A stretch of 64,000 bases of DNA from Flavobacterium pectinovorum (GTDB lineage: Bacteria; Bacteroidota; Bacteroidia; Flavobacteriales; Flavobacteriaceae), in the NCBI RefSeq assembly GCF_022802975.1, contig NZ_JAFEVZ010000013.1, positions 62,001 to 126,000 of the forward strand, in the 5' to 3' direction. Position numbers and translations under genes: made by a program. Below are positions 24,996-34,501 of the stretch, in pieces (position 1 is the stretch's first letter; the number at the start of each line of letters is the position of its first letter). The notes beneath the pieces are model-generated. The model searched no databases and was not told where the DNA came from. It was given only the letters and a program-made list of their open reading frames with translations.

Positions 24996-27962
24996 ATGAA
25001 AAAAATACTCTTTTGTCTTGTTTTGATATTCTTTAATTCAAGTCTTTTTTCACAAGAATTTAAAAGAGAAAAATACAATTTCAATTCCGATTGGAAATTA
25101 CAAACAGGAGATTCCCAAAATGCGGAATCTCCTGTTTTTGATGATACCGCATGGAGAAAAGTTACGCTGCCTCATGCCTATAATCAGGAAGAGGCTTTTG
25201 AAAAAGATATTGACCATCATACAACAGGTATTGTCTGGTATCGTAAAAAATTTAAATTACCAAAAGGCATCAAGGACAAAAAAATCTTCCTGGAATTTGA
25301 AGGTATTCGTCAGGGCGGTGTTATTTATATCAACGGACAAAAAGTAGGGCTTCATGAAAATGGTGTAATGGGCTTTGGCTTTGATATTTCTGAAATTGTA
25401 AAATCTTTCCCTGAAGAAAACACAATTGCCTTAAGAATTGACAATGACTGGAAATACAGAGAAATAGCGACCAATTCTACCTATCAATGGAATAACATGA
25501 ATTTCAATGCTAATTATGGCGGAATCCCAAAAAACGTTTTCCTTCATATTACAGGCAAATTATATCAGACACTTCCACTCTATTCTAATCTAAAAACTAC
25601 TGGAGTTTACATTTATCCTTCTGATATAAACATTCAGGAACAAAGTGCCATTATTCATGCAGAAACTGAGGTTCGAAATGAATTTGAAACAGCAAAAAAA
25701 GTAGAATACAATGTAGTTATTGAAGACATTCAAGGCAAAACAATTGCTTCTTTTACAGGAGAAAAAACAAGCCTTCTTCCAAATGAAACTAAAATTATAA
25801 AATCCAGCAAACTCATTAACAATTTACACTTTTGGAGCTGGGGTTACGGCTATTTGTACACAGTAAAAACCATTTTAAAAGTCGATGGAAAAATCGTTGA
25901 CGAAGTTTCAACCAAAACAGGTTTTCGTAAAACAGCATTCAAAAATGGTGAAATTTGGCTAAACGACAGAGTGATTCAGATCAAAGGTTATGCGCAAAGA
26001 ACCAGCAACGAATGGCCGGCTATCGGTATGTCTGTTCCGCCCTGGCTGAGTGATTTTAGCAATAAATTAATTATTGAAGGCAACGGAAATTTAGTACGCT
26101 GGATGCACGTTACACCCTGGAAACAAGATGTAGAATCCTGTGACAGAATGGGATTACTACAGGCAATGCCTGCCGGAGATGCTGAAAAAGATGCTAAAGG
26201 CGAACAATGGAACCAGCGTACTAACCTGATGCGCGATGCTATTATTTACAACCGAAATAACCCGAGTATTATTTTTTACGAAAGCGGTAATGAGTCTATC
26301 AGCGAAGAACACATGAAAGAAATGAAAGCCATTCGAAATCTTTATGATCCGAATGGCGGACGTGCTATTGGCTCCCGTGAAATGCTGGACAGCAAAGAAG
26401 CAGAATATGGCGGTGAAATGCTTTACATCAATAAAAGCGCAAGAATACCTTTATGGGCAACCGAATATTCAAGAGATGAAGGCCTGCGTAAATATTGGGA
26501 TGAATTCTCTCCTCCCTTTCATAAGGAAGGCGATGGTCCTTTATATCGTGATAAACCTGCCGAAGATTACAACCATAATCAGGACCGTCATGCTATCGAA
26601 AATATAATTCGCTGGTATGATTATTACAGAGAAAGACCGGGTACAGGAAAAAGAGTAAATTCGGGCGGTGTTAATATTATTTTCTCGGATTCTAATACCC
26701 ACCACAGAGGCGAATCGAATTACAGAACCAGTGGCGAGGTAGATGCCATGCGTATCCCAAAAGACGGATTTTGGGCACATCAGGTGATGTGGGATGGTTG
26801 GGTTGATATCGAAAAACATCGTACTCACATTATGGGACACTGGAACTACGCCGATAAAGTGGTCAAAAATATTTATGTAGTTTCCACTGCTAATAAAGTG
26901 GAACTTTTTATCAACGGAATCTCACAGGGGTTTGGAAAACAAAGCAACCAGTTTCTCTTTACTTTTGAAAATATTGCATTTAAAGAAGGCACTATAAAAG
27001 CGATTGGCTACGATGAAAAAGGAGCTATTTTAAGTGAAGACTCTAAAATGACTGTTGGAAATCCCACAGCAATCAGACTAAAATTAATTACGCAAAAGCT
27101 GGGACTTCTAGCAGATGGCGCAGATACAGCTTTGATTGATGTTGAAGTTGTTGACAAAAATGGAAATCGCTGCCCAATCAGCAATGACCTGATTACTTTT
27201 TCTGTTGATGGTCCTGCGACTTGGTTAGGCGGAATTGCTCAAGGGCCTAACAATTATATTCTTTCTAAAGCGCTTCCGGTTGAAAATGGTGTTAACAGAG
27301 TGATGCTGCAGTCCATGATGATAAACAGAAAGATAAAAATTTCAGCTGTAGCCAAAGGATTAAAATCAGCTGAATTGACTTTTGAAAGCAAAGTCTTTAA
27401 AACTCAAAATGGACTTTCCACAGCAATTCCAGGTGTTAATTTAGCGTCGAATTTAGAAAGAGGCCCTACTCCAAAAACGCCATCTTACACAATAAAAAGA
27501 AATCCTGTAGTTATTGTAAGTGCTTCGTCGCTTTCAAATAATAATGATACTTTTAAAAGCTACGATGATAACGAACTAACAGAATGGAAAAATGATGGAA
27601 ATGTAAAAAGCGGTTCAATAACCTATACATTCTCAAAACCTTCAACAGTGAACGAATGTGTAATAAAATTAACCGGATGGAGGTCTAAAATTTATCCAAT
27701 TCGTATTTTAGCAGACGGAAAAGAAGTTTTCAAAGGCAATACAACTCAGAGTCTGGGTTATATTACGATTCCTGTAGAGCCGGTTTTAACTGAAAAAATC
27801 ACAATTGAACTCATTGGATCAAACACTGAAAAAGATGGATTCTCTAAAATTGTTGAAGTGGAAGCAAACAAAGATTTAGATTTATTTAAAGACCCAACAG
27901 CTGTAGATGCAAAGGGACAATTACGCATTGTTGAAATAGAATTTTATGAAAAAATCAAATAA
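24996..27962 (+). CDS. GH2-family glycosidase, large multidomain form
   Basis: 988 residues with a signal peptide ending near SSLFSQ. A sugar-binding jelly roll (about 25-190), an Ig-like domain (200-310) and a TIM barrel (about 315-620) follow. The acid/base Glu is E433 in ESGNES and the probable nucleophile E490 in ATEYSRDEG. C-terminal parts include a beta domain (NPTAIRLKLITQKLGLLADG, near 690) and a discoidin-like domain (about 830-985; SSLSNNNDTFKSYDDNELTEW) that may bind sugar. The substrate is unknown: beta-galactosidase or beta-glucuronidase activity on rhamnogalacturonan side chains is plausible. Its last 17 bases overlap the start of the next gene. Confidence 0.82.
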   Translation: MKKILFCLVLIFFNSSLFSQEFKREKYNFNSDWKLQTGDSQNAESPVFDDTAWRKVTLPHAYNQEEAFEKDIDHHTTGIVWYRKKFKLPKGIKDKKIFLEFEGIRQGGVIYINGQKVGLHENGVMGFGFDISEIVKSFPEENTIALRIDNDWKYREIATNSTYQWNNMNFNANYGGIPKNVFLHITGKLYQTLPLYSNLKTTGVYIYPSDINIQEQSAIIHAETEVRNEFETAKKVEYNVVIEDIQGKTIASFTGEKTSLLPNETKIIKSSKLINNLHFWSWGYGYLYTVKTILKVDGKIVDEVSTKTGFRKTAFKNGEIWLNDRVIQIKGYAQRTSNEWPAIGMSVPPWLSDFSNKLIIEGNGNLVRWMHVTPWKQDVESCDRMGLLQAMPAGDAEKDAKGEQWNQRTNLMRDAIIYNRNNPSIIFYESGNESISEEHMKEMKAIRNLYDPNGGRAIGSREMLDSKEAEYGGEMLYINKSARIPLWATEYSRDEGLRKYWDEFSPPFHKEGDGPLYRDKPAEDYNHNQDRHAIENIIRWYDYYRERPGTGKRVNSGGVNIIFSDSNTHHRGESNYRTSGEVDAMRIPKDGFWAHQVMWDGWVDIEKHRTHIMGHWNYADKVVKNIYVVSTANKVELFINGISQGFGKQSNQFLFTFENIAFKEGTIKAIGYDEKGAILSEDSKMTVGNPTAIRLKLITQKLGLLADGADTALIDVEVVDKNGNRCPISNDLITFSVDGPATWLGGIAQGPNNYILSKALPVENGVNRVMLQSMMINRKIKISAVAKGLKSAELTFESKVFKTQNGLSTAIPGVNLASNLERGPTPKTPSYTIKRNPVVIVSASSLSNNNDTFKSYDDNELTEWKNDGNVKSGSITYTFSKPSTVNECVIKLTGWRSKIYPIRILADGKEVFKGNTTQSLGYITIPVEPVLTEKITIELIGSNTEKDGFSKIVEVEANKDLDLFKDPTAVDAKGQLRIVEIEFYEKIK

Positions 27963-29757
27963 TTTAAACCGAATTAAAGCAATTTTAATTAGTATTTCTT
28001 TAGGAATAAGTCTTTCAGCTTCCTCTCAAAAAAAAGAAATTCCATTGTGGGATAAAGTTCCGGATGCTATTGAGAATACAGAATATACAGAGAAAATAGT
28101 TACTAATAAGGAGGGTATTGCTGTTGATGTCCGCAAAGTAACCACGCCTACCCTTACAGCTTATTTTGCAGATCAGGAAAAATCAAACGGAACAGCTGTT
28201 ATAATATGTCCTGGAGGCGCTTACGGAATACTGGCCATTGACAAAGAAGGTTATAAAGTTGCCGAATGGTTTAACAGTTTAGGAATAAATGCTTTTGTTT
28301 TAAAATACAGACTGCCGAACGATTTGATTATGAAAGACAAAACAGTTGCGCCTCTGCAGGATGCTCAGGAAGCCGTTCGCCTACTTCGAAGAAATGCAGT
28401 TAAATGGAACCTAAATCCTAACAAAATTGGTTTTATGGGATTTTCTGCCGGAGGTCATCTGGCTTCAACTTTAGCTACGCATTATAACGATAAGGTTTAC
28501 ACTCCTTCTGATACAACAAGTGCAAAACCTAATTTTTCAATTTTAATTTATCCTGTAATATCCATGCAGGAAGGTGTTACGCACCAAGGTTCAAAAGATA
28601 ATTTGTTAGGCAAAAATGCCCAGGGCGAAATCGTTGAAAAATATTCGAACGAAAAACAAATAACTACTGAGACACCAAAAACATTTTTAGTGCATGCTAC
28701 TGATGACAAGGCTGTTCCTGTAGAAAATAGCATCAATTATTATTTAGGTCTTAAAAAAGAAAAAGTCCTTGCAGAAATGCATTTGTATGAAAACGGAGGT
28801 CACGGATTTGGCCTGGGCGTAAAAGGCACCAACTCCTACTGGCCGGAAGCCTGTAAAAAATGGCTCGCTGTTAACGATTACATCTTAAAATCTGATGGTT
28901 ATGTGTTCACTTATTTTAAAGGGAATGGTGAAGACGGTTTGCATCTGGCTTACAGCGAAGATGGTTATAAATGGAATACTTTAAAAAACGATACTTCTTT
29001 TTTAACTCCTGAAGTTGGAAAAGATAAGCTTATGAGAGACCCGTGTGTCATAAAAGGCGGAGACGGCTTATATCACATGGTCTGGACGGTAAGCTGGACA
29101 GATAAAGGAATTGGTTATGCCTCTTCAAAAGATTTGATTCACTGGTCAAAACAGCAATTTATTCCGGTTATGGCTCATGAAGAAAAAACCAGAAATACCT
29201 GGGCTCCTGAAATTACGTATGATGAAAAATCTAAAACCTACATGATTTACTGGGCTTCTACAATTGACGGAAAGTTTCCGGAAACCAAATCAGAAGAAGA
29301 AAAAGGATACAATCACAGGATTTACTATACCATAACTAAGGATTTTAAAAAATTCTCTAAAACCAAATTGCTTTACGAACCTGGTTTTAATGTCATTGAT
29401 GCTTCTATTGTAAAAACAAATGAAGGCTACACAATGTATTTAAAAGATGAAACAAAAGTCCCGGTTCAGAAGAATTTAAAAATTGCCACAAGTAAAAAAC
29501 TCGAAGGTCAGTACACAAAAGCAAGTGAACCTATCACTGGAAATTATTGGGCAGAAGGCCCTACTGCTATCCAAATAAATAATGAATGGATTGTTTACTT
29601 TGATAAATACACTCAAAAGAAATATGGTGCTGTTAAACAAACCTCCAAAGGCTGGGAAGATATTTCAGAACAGGTTAGTTTTCCTAAAGGAACCAGACAC
29701 GGAACTGTAATTAAAGTTTCTGCAGCTGAAATTAAAGCTTTAAAAGAAATAAAATAA
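27946..29757 (+). CDS. Two-domain protein: alpha/beta-hydrolase acetylesterase fused to a GH43-like propeller
   Basis: 603 residues, signal peptide ending near SASSQ. Residues about 50-312 are an alpha/beta hydrolase of the acetyl-xylan-esterase type: VIICPGGAYGIL (oxyanion region), nucleophile S167 in GFSAGGH, acid Asp at 253/254 in ATDDKAVP, His286 in GGHGFG. Residues about 318-603 form a GH43-like beta-propeller: LMRDPCVIKGGDGLYHMVW (Asp365), NTWAPEITYDEKSKTYMIYW, VIDASIVKTNEGYTMYLKD, GPTAIQINNEWIVYFD. One protein could thus deacetylate and debranch the same substrate. It overlaps the GH2 gene by 17 bp and ends the operon before a bidirectional terminator. Confidence 0.85.
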   Translation: MKKSNNLNRIKAILISISLGISLSASSQKKEIPLWDKVPDAIENTEYTEKIVTNKEGIAVDVRKVTTPTLTAYFADQEKSNGTAVIICPGGAYGILAIDKEGYKVAEWFNSLGINAFVLKYRLPNDLIMKDKTVAPLQDAQEAVRLLRRNAVKWNLNPNKIGFMGFSAGGHLASTLATHYNDKVYTPSDTTSAKPNFSILIYPVISMQEGVTHQGSKDNLLGKNAQGEIVEKYSNEKQITTETPKTFLVHATDDKAVPVENSINYYLGLKKEKVLAEMHLYENGGHGFGLGVKGTNSYWPEACKKWLAVNDYILKSDGYVFTYFKGNGEDGLHLAYSEDGYKWNTLKNDTSFLTPEVGKDKLMRDPCVIKGGDGLYHMVWTVSWTDKGIGYASSKDLIHWSKQQFIPVMAHEEKTRNTWAPEITYDEKSKTYMIYWASTIDGKFPETKSEEEKGYNHRIYYTITKDFKKFSKTKLLYEPGFNVIDASIVKTNEGYTMYLKDETKVPVQKNLKIATSKKLEGQYTKASEPITGNYWAEGPTAIQINNEWIVYFDKYTQKKYGAVKQTSKGWEDISEQVSFPKGTRHGTVIKVSAAEIKALKEIK

Positions 29758-29778
29758 AATCTGTATAGATGATAAAAA

Positions 29779-29810
29779 AACAGCGAACTTAAATTTCAAA
29801 GTTCGCTGTT
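29779..29810. terminator. Bidirectional terminator between PUL and glycogen cluster
   Basis: The 12-bp stem aacagcgaactt / aagttcgctgtt (29779-29790, 29799-29810) is flanked by an A-run and a T-run. It sits between two converging genes and terminates both. Confidence 0.88.
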
Positions 29811-29817
29811 TTTTTTA

Positions 29818-32217
29818 TTATTCTCCAACAATATGAAGCTCATTAAATTCCTTGTCTACAATTAGGAAATGATTCAATTCAAAATCAATTGCGTTAAATT
29901 CAATCTTTTCATTATCAATTTCAATTTCAGTCACTTTAAAAGGCAATCCAATTAAGTTGATTTTGTACTTGCTGTAAGCTGTATCATATTTTCCTTCTTT
30001 ATGTAGCTGAATAATAAGTTCTTTTTCTTTTCCGATGGTTCTGAAAGATAAAAAGCTATAACGTCCTTTTTTATAATCGTAGCCATCCTGTGCATCTTCA
30101 TAAACTTCTGATTTTTCCTTACCAATTTTAAAGTAACAATCCAGAACTAATTCATCAAATTCCAATTCCCCAACATATTGCTGTACAGGATATTTTGGAA
30201 TAATAGATCCCGCTTTTACGAAAACCGGAATTTCATCAAATTTAGTATCAACCCAAACTTCACGACCTCCAATCGCAAATTCATTCGTCCAGTAGTTATA
30301 CCACTCACCTCTTGGAATATACATACGTCTTCCTACAGCATTAGGCTCCAGAATTGGGCAAACTAATATATGATTCCCAAAGATAAATTCGTCATTGCGA
30401 TAATGCGTCTGAGTATCATCCTGATCGTAATATACCAACGGTTTCAGCATCGGAATCCCCTCTTCAATATACTGCCAGAACATCGTATATAAGTAAGGTA
30501 ACAATTGGTAGCGAAGATTCACAAATTTTCGGGTAATATTGACTACTTCTTCATCAAAGGCCCAAGGCTCCTGATTTCCGTGATCTCCTGAAGAATGTGT
30601 TCTGCAAAAAGGATGAAAAACACCTAACTGAATCCAGCGTGCGTATAATTCACCTGTTGGCTGTTCGGCAAATCCTCCAATATCAGAACCCGTGAATCCC
30701 ATTCCGGAGATAGACATTCTCTGAACCTGAATATTAGCAATCCACAAGTGTTCCCAGGTTGCTACGTTATCACCTGTCCACGAAGATGTATAGCGCTGTG
30801 CACCCGAATAAGCAGATCTTGTAATGACAAAAGGGCGCTTTGGATACGCAAATCGTTTCACTCCATGATAAGTTGCTCTTGCCATTTGAGTACCGTAGAT
30901 GTTATGCGCTTTTCTGTGACTGCATGGATTTCCGTCATAAACATGTCGAACATCCATTGGAAAAGTTTTATTTGGAACCTCCATAACGGCAGGCTCGTTC
31001 ATATCATTCCACACTCCTTTTACTCCAATATCAGAAATTAATTCTTTAAATAACCCTGCCCACCATTCTCTTACTACAGGATTGGTATAATCCGGAAAAT
31101 TACATTCGCCTGGCCAGACTTTCCCTTTCATATAAGGTCCGTCTGCTCTTTTACAGAAATAGTCTTTTTCCAGACCTTCTTTATAAACCCAGTAATTTTT
31201 ATCTATTTTAATTCCGGGGTCAATGATTACTATCGTTTTAAAACCATCTTCGGCTAATTCAGCAACCATTTTTTTTGGATCCGGAAAATAATCTTTATTC
31301 CATGTAAAACATCGAAAACCATCCATATAATCGATGTCCAGATATATTGCATCACAAGGAATTTTAAGTTCCCTGAATTTTGAAGTGATTTCTTTTACTT
31401 TACTCTCCGGATAGTAACTCCATTTACATTGATGGTATCCTAAAACCCAAAGTGGCGGCAATTCCGGCTTACCGGTCAAATCGGTGTAAGTCGTAACAAC
31501 ATCCTGCATTTGCGGGCCGTAAACGAAATAATAATTCATTTCGCCACCTTCACTCCAGAAACTGGTTACGTTTCTTCTTTCCTGGCAAAAATCAAAAAAA
31601 GTTCGAAATGTATTATCAAAGAAAATACCGTAAGATTGTTTGTTATGCAGGCCAATATAAAAAGGAACTACTTTATACAAAGGTTCCTGATCTTTATGAT
31701 AAGCGTATTGATCCGTAGCAAAATTTTCTACTCTTTTGCCTTTTAAATTCATTTGTGTGGCTTTGTCTCCAAGACCGTAAAAACATTCACCATCTTTTGA
31801 TGATTTACTCATTTTTACGATATTTCCGCCATATTCATAACTCTCTTCCCAATGAAAACCAAGTTCGTCTTCGAGAATTAAAAAATCATTCAAATCATAA
31901 ATCGACAAACGAAGATCTGCCTTTTTAATTTTACATTTTACTTTACTAGTCCTGATTTCAAAATGATTTTCTTCTTCTGTAACATTCAGAACATTATAAC
32001 CATGCAGCTGACTTTTATCAATTGCATACGAAAAATCATTACTAAAATAGCCTTTTGTAGTAAACCTAAACCGAATTAAACTATCCCTAAGAATAGTGAC
32101 TTTTAAAATTACATTGTTATCTGTATTGAAAGAAATGGAATCGCCTTCATGCTCATACGAAACGACTTTTGATGGAAATAAATTTCCTTTGTATTCTAGT
32201 GCGGTATTTGTAATCAT
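29818..32217 (-). CDS. GH31 alpha-glucosidase
   Basis: 799 residues, no signal peptide, so cytoplasmic. GH31 enzymes release glucose from the non-reducing ends of alpha-glucans. The N-terminal beta-sandwich (about 1-235; ECFYGLGDKATQMNLKGKR) precedes a TIM barrel. The catalytic nucleophile lies in GVWNDMNEPAVME (near residue 405), the acid in SWTGDNVATWEHL (near 490), and GFTGSDIGGF and WIQLGVFHPFCRTHS follow. It lies 201 bp downstream of glgB on the same strand, which suggests a role in glycogen or maltodextrin turnover rather than in pectin use. Confidence 0.9.
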   Translation of the reverse strand: MITNTALEYKGNLFPSKVVSYEHEGDSISFNTDNNVILKVTILRDSLIRFRFTTKGYFSNDFSYAIDKSQLHGYNVLNVTEEENHFEIRTSKVKCKIKKADLRLSIYDLNDFLILEDELGFHWEESYEYGGNIVKMSKSSKDGECFYGLGDKATQMNLKGKRVENFATDQYAYHKDQEPLYKVVPFYIGLHNKQSYGIFFDNTFRTFFDFCQERRNVTSFWSEGGEMNYYFVYGPQMQDVVTTYTDLTGKPELPPLWVLGYHQCKWSYYPESKVKEITSKFRELKIPCDAIYLDIDYMDGFRCFTWNKDYFPDPKKMVAELAEDGFKTIVIIDPGIKIDKNYWVYKEGLEKDYFCKRADGPYMKGKVWPGECNFPDYTNPVVREWWAGLFKELISDIGVKGVWNDMNEPAVMEVPNKTFPMDVRHVYDGNPCSHRKAHNIYGTQMARATYHGVKRFAYPKRPFVITRSAYSGAQRYTSSWTGDNVATWEHLWIANIQVQRMSISGMGFTGSDIGGFAEQPTGELYARWIQLGVFHPFCRTHSSGDHGNQEPWAFDEEVVNITRKFVNLRYQLLPYLYTMFWQYIEEGIPMLKPLVYYDQDDTQTHYRNDEFIFGNHILVCPILEPNAVGRRMYIPRGEWYNYWTNEFAIGGREVWVDTKFDEIPVFVKAGSIIPKYPVQQYVGELEFDELVLDCYFKIGKEKSEVYEDAQDGYDYKKGRYSFLSFRTIGKEKELIIQLHKEGKYDTAYSKYKINLIGLPFKVTEIEIDNEKIEFNAIDFELNHFLIVDKEFNELHIVGE

Positions 32218-32305
32218 ATGACTAATGGATTAATTTTAATTTTGCTGCCTTTAGTTTCAAACTTACAAAAAAACTTAGTAATCCCCTATGAATAAACGGT
32301 TTATT

Positions 32306-32317
32306 AACGAAAACGTT
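32306..32317 (-). promoter_or_regulatory. Possible LacI-type palindrome upstream of GH31
   Basis: AACGAAAACGTT, with AACG/CGTT arms, resembles operators of LacI-family sugar regulators such as MalR. It lies about 90 bp before the GH31 start. A single copy was seen and no regulator gene is near. Confidence 0.3.
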
Positions 32318-32418
32318 TTTTCTGCCTGAGTGATAATTTACACCTCAAAAAAACATCAATTCATTAATTTACACCCTTAAAAATAACAAAATCACAGTCT
32401 TATGAATAAGAAGATTTT

Positions 32419-34323
32419 TTATACGAAAGAATAAACCGTAACACTTAATGGAGGCAAAATTAATTCAACCGAAAAATCTCTCCCATCATAAGAAAAGGAT
32501 TCAACTTCTAATACTCCTGAATTTGTAACCCCGCTTCCGCCGTAAAGTTTAGAATCACTGTTAAAAATTTCTTTCAGGTTAGCTTCTTTAGGAACTCCAA
32601 TTCTGTAATTATCCCTGACAACCTGAGTAAGATTGCAGACAATGACTAAATTTTCATCAGGATTATTTCCCTTTCGAATATAGGATAAAACAGCATTTTG
32701 ATGATCGGAATAATTAATCCATTCAAAGCCATCTCCGCTGAATTGTTTTTCATACAAAGCCGGACTTGATTTATACAATTGATTTAAATCTCTAATTACA
32801 TCTTTGATACCTGAATGATAATCATATTTCAACAGATGCCAATCCAGGCTGTTTTCAAAATTCCACTCGGCTGTTTGTCCAAATTCAGATCCCATAAACA
32901 ATAATTTGGTTCCGGGATGTGTAAACATATAACCGTAAAGCAGTCTAAGATTGGCAAATTTCTGCCATTCATCACCCGGCATTTTATACACAATAGATTG
33001 TTTTCCGTAAACCACTTCATCATGCGAAAAAGGCAGCATAAAATTTTCGGTAAAAGCATAAGTCATCGAAAAAGTCAAATCATTTTGATGGTATTTTCTG
33101 TAAACCGTATCTTTTTGAAAGTATTTTAAAGTATCGTGCATCCAGCCCATCATCCATTTCATTCCGAAACCTAAACCTCCTGTGAATGTTGGTCTGGAAA
33201 CCATTGGAAAAGAAGTACTTTCTTCTGCAATGGTTTGAACCCCATTAAAATTAGCATAAATAACTTCATTAAATTCTTTAAGAAAACTTATGGTTTCAAG
33301 ATTTTCTCTTCCACCATAAATATTAGGTTCCCACTCCCCTTCATTTCTGGAATAATCTAAATATAACATCGAAGCTACAGCATCAACTCTTAAACCATCA
33401 ACATGATAATTTTGAAGCCAAAAAACGGCGTTGCTAATTAAAAAAGCACGAACTTCATTGCGTCCGTAGTTAAAAACAAGACTTTTCCAGTCCGGATGAT
33501 AACCTTTTCTACGATCCGGATGTTCATATAAATGCGAACCGTCAAAAAATCCTAGACCGTGCGCATCATCTGGAAAATGTGACGGAACCCAATCCAGAAT
33601 TACACCAATACCAGCCTGATGCAATTTATCTACCAAAACCATAAAATCCTGTGGTTTGCCAAAGCGGGAGGTTGGCGCAAAATACCCTACCAGCTGATAT
33701 CCCCATGAAGGATCATAAGGATACTCCATGACCGGCATAAATTCTACGTGTGTAAAACCGGTTTCTTTAACATAAGCCACCAAATCATCCGCCAGTTCCA
33801 GATAGGTTAAAAACTTATTATCATTTCCGCGTTTCCACGAACCTAAATGTACTTCATAAACTGAATAAGGTTTATCCAAAGCATTGTGCTCAGGACGTGA
33901 CTGCATCCATTTTTCATCTTTCCAGTTATAATCCAAATCCCAGACCACAGAAGCCGTATGAGGTGGTTTTTCGCAGTATAAAGAAAACGGATCTGCTTTT
34001 TCTGTTACAATTCCATCAATATTTGACTCAATTTTATATTTATAAAGTGCTCCTTTATCTAAATTTGGAATAAAACCTTCCCAAATTCCGGAAGAATCCC
34101 AACGCACCTGAAGCAAATGCTCACCTTGTGTCCAATAATTAAAATCGCCAACCACTGAAACAGATTGTGCAGTTGGTGCCCAAACGGCAAAATAAACACC
34201 TTTTACTCCATTAACTTCTACTAAATGCGCACCTAGTTTTTCGTATAATTTGAAGTGTTTCCCTGCCTTGAATAAATCGATATCAAAATCAGTAAATAGA
34301 GAATAGGTAATAACGTTGGACAT
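32419..34323 (-). CDS. glgB: 1,4-alpha-glucan branching enzyme
   Basis: 634 residues, typical GlgB size. The enzyme makes alpha-1,6 branches in glycogen. An N-terminal CBM48 domain (about 25-125; FAVWAPTAQSVSVVGDFNYW) leads to the GH13 barrel. The catalytic Asp is in DGLRVDAVASMLYLDYS (near 310), the Glu in TIAEESTSFP (near 370), and the stabilising Asp in LPFSHDEVVYGK (near 440). A C-terminal all-beta domain ends the protein. It follows glgC by 178 bp on the same strand; the gap holds an inverted-repeat element. Confidence 0.95.
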   Translation of the reverse strand: MSNVITYSLFTDFDIDLFKAGKHFKLYEKLGAHLVEVNGVKGVYFAVWAPTAQSVSVVGDFNYWTQGEHLLQVRWDSSGIWEGFIPNLDKGALYKYKIESNIDGIVTEKADPFSLYCEKPPHTASVVWDLDYNWKDEKWMQSRPEHNALDKPYSVYEVHLGSWKRGNDNKFLTYLELADDLVAYVKETGFTHVEFMPVMEYPYDPSWGYQLVGYFAPTSRFGKPQDFMVLVDKLHQAGIGVILDWVPSHFPDDAHGLGFFDGSHLYEHPDRRKGYHPDWKSLVFNYGRNEVRAFLISNAVFWLQNYHVDGLRVDAVASMLYLDYSRNEGEWEPNIYGGRENLETISFLKEFNEVIYANFNGVQTIAEESTSFPMVSRPTFTGGLGFGMKWMMGWMHDTLKYFQKDTVYRKYHQNDLTFSMTYAFTENFMLPFSHDEVVYGKQSIVYKMPGDEWQKFANLRLLYGYMFTHPGTKLLFMGSEFGQTAEWNFENSLDWHLLKYDYHSGIKDVIRDLNQLYKSSPALYEKQFSGDGFEWINYSDHQNAVLSYIRKGNNPDENLVIVCNLTQVVRDNYRIGVPKEANLKEIFNSDSKLYGGSGVTNSGVLEVESFSYDGRDFSVELILPPLSVTVYSFV

Positions 34324-34334
34324 ATATTGGGGTT

Positions 34335-34495
34335 CTTAGTGATTAGTAACCAGTACTTAGTGAATAGTAACTAGTCCTTAGTATTTAGTAATCAGTGTTT
34401 TTTATTTTTATTGATAATTAATTAATAATCCTAGTCATAGTCGTTAGTACAAAGAATACTCTTTACGAATCACTAAGGACTAATTACTCGGGACT
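34335..34495. repeat. TTAGT-rich inverted repeat between glgC and glgB
   Basis: The left arm (about 34335-34405) repeats variants of TTAGTGA, TAGTAAC and TTAGTATT. The right arm (about 34432-34495) contains complements such as cactaaggactaattactc. It is related to the element at 9877-9950. A short-period repeat of this kind could extrude as a hairpin. No gene is seen. Confidence 0.6.
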
Positions 34496-34501
34496 AAAAA
34501 A

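Noticed and set aside
34324..34501. CRISPR-like array because of the repeated TTAGT units
   Set aside because: The units are 7-8 bp, drift in sequence, are inverted in the second half and have no spacers or cas genes.
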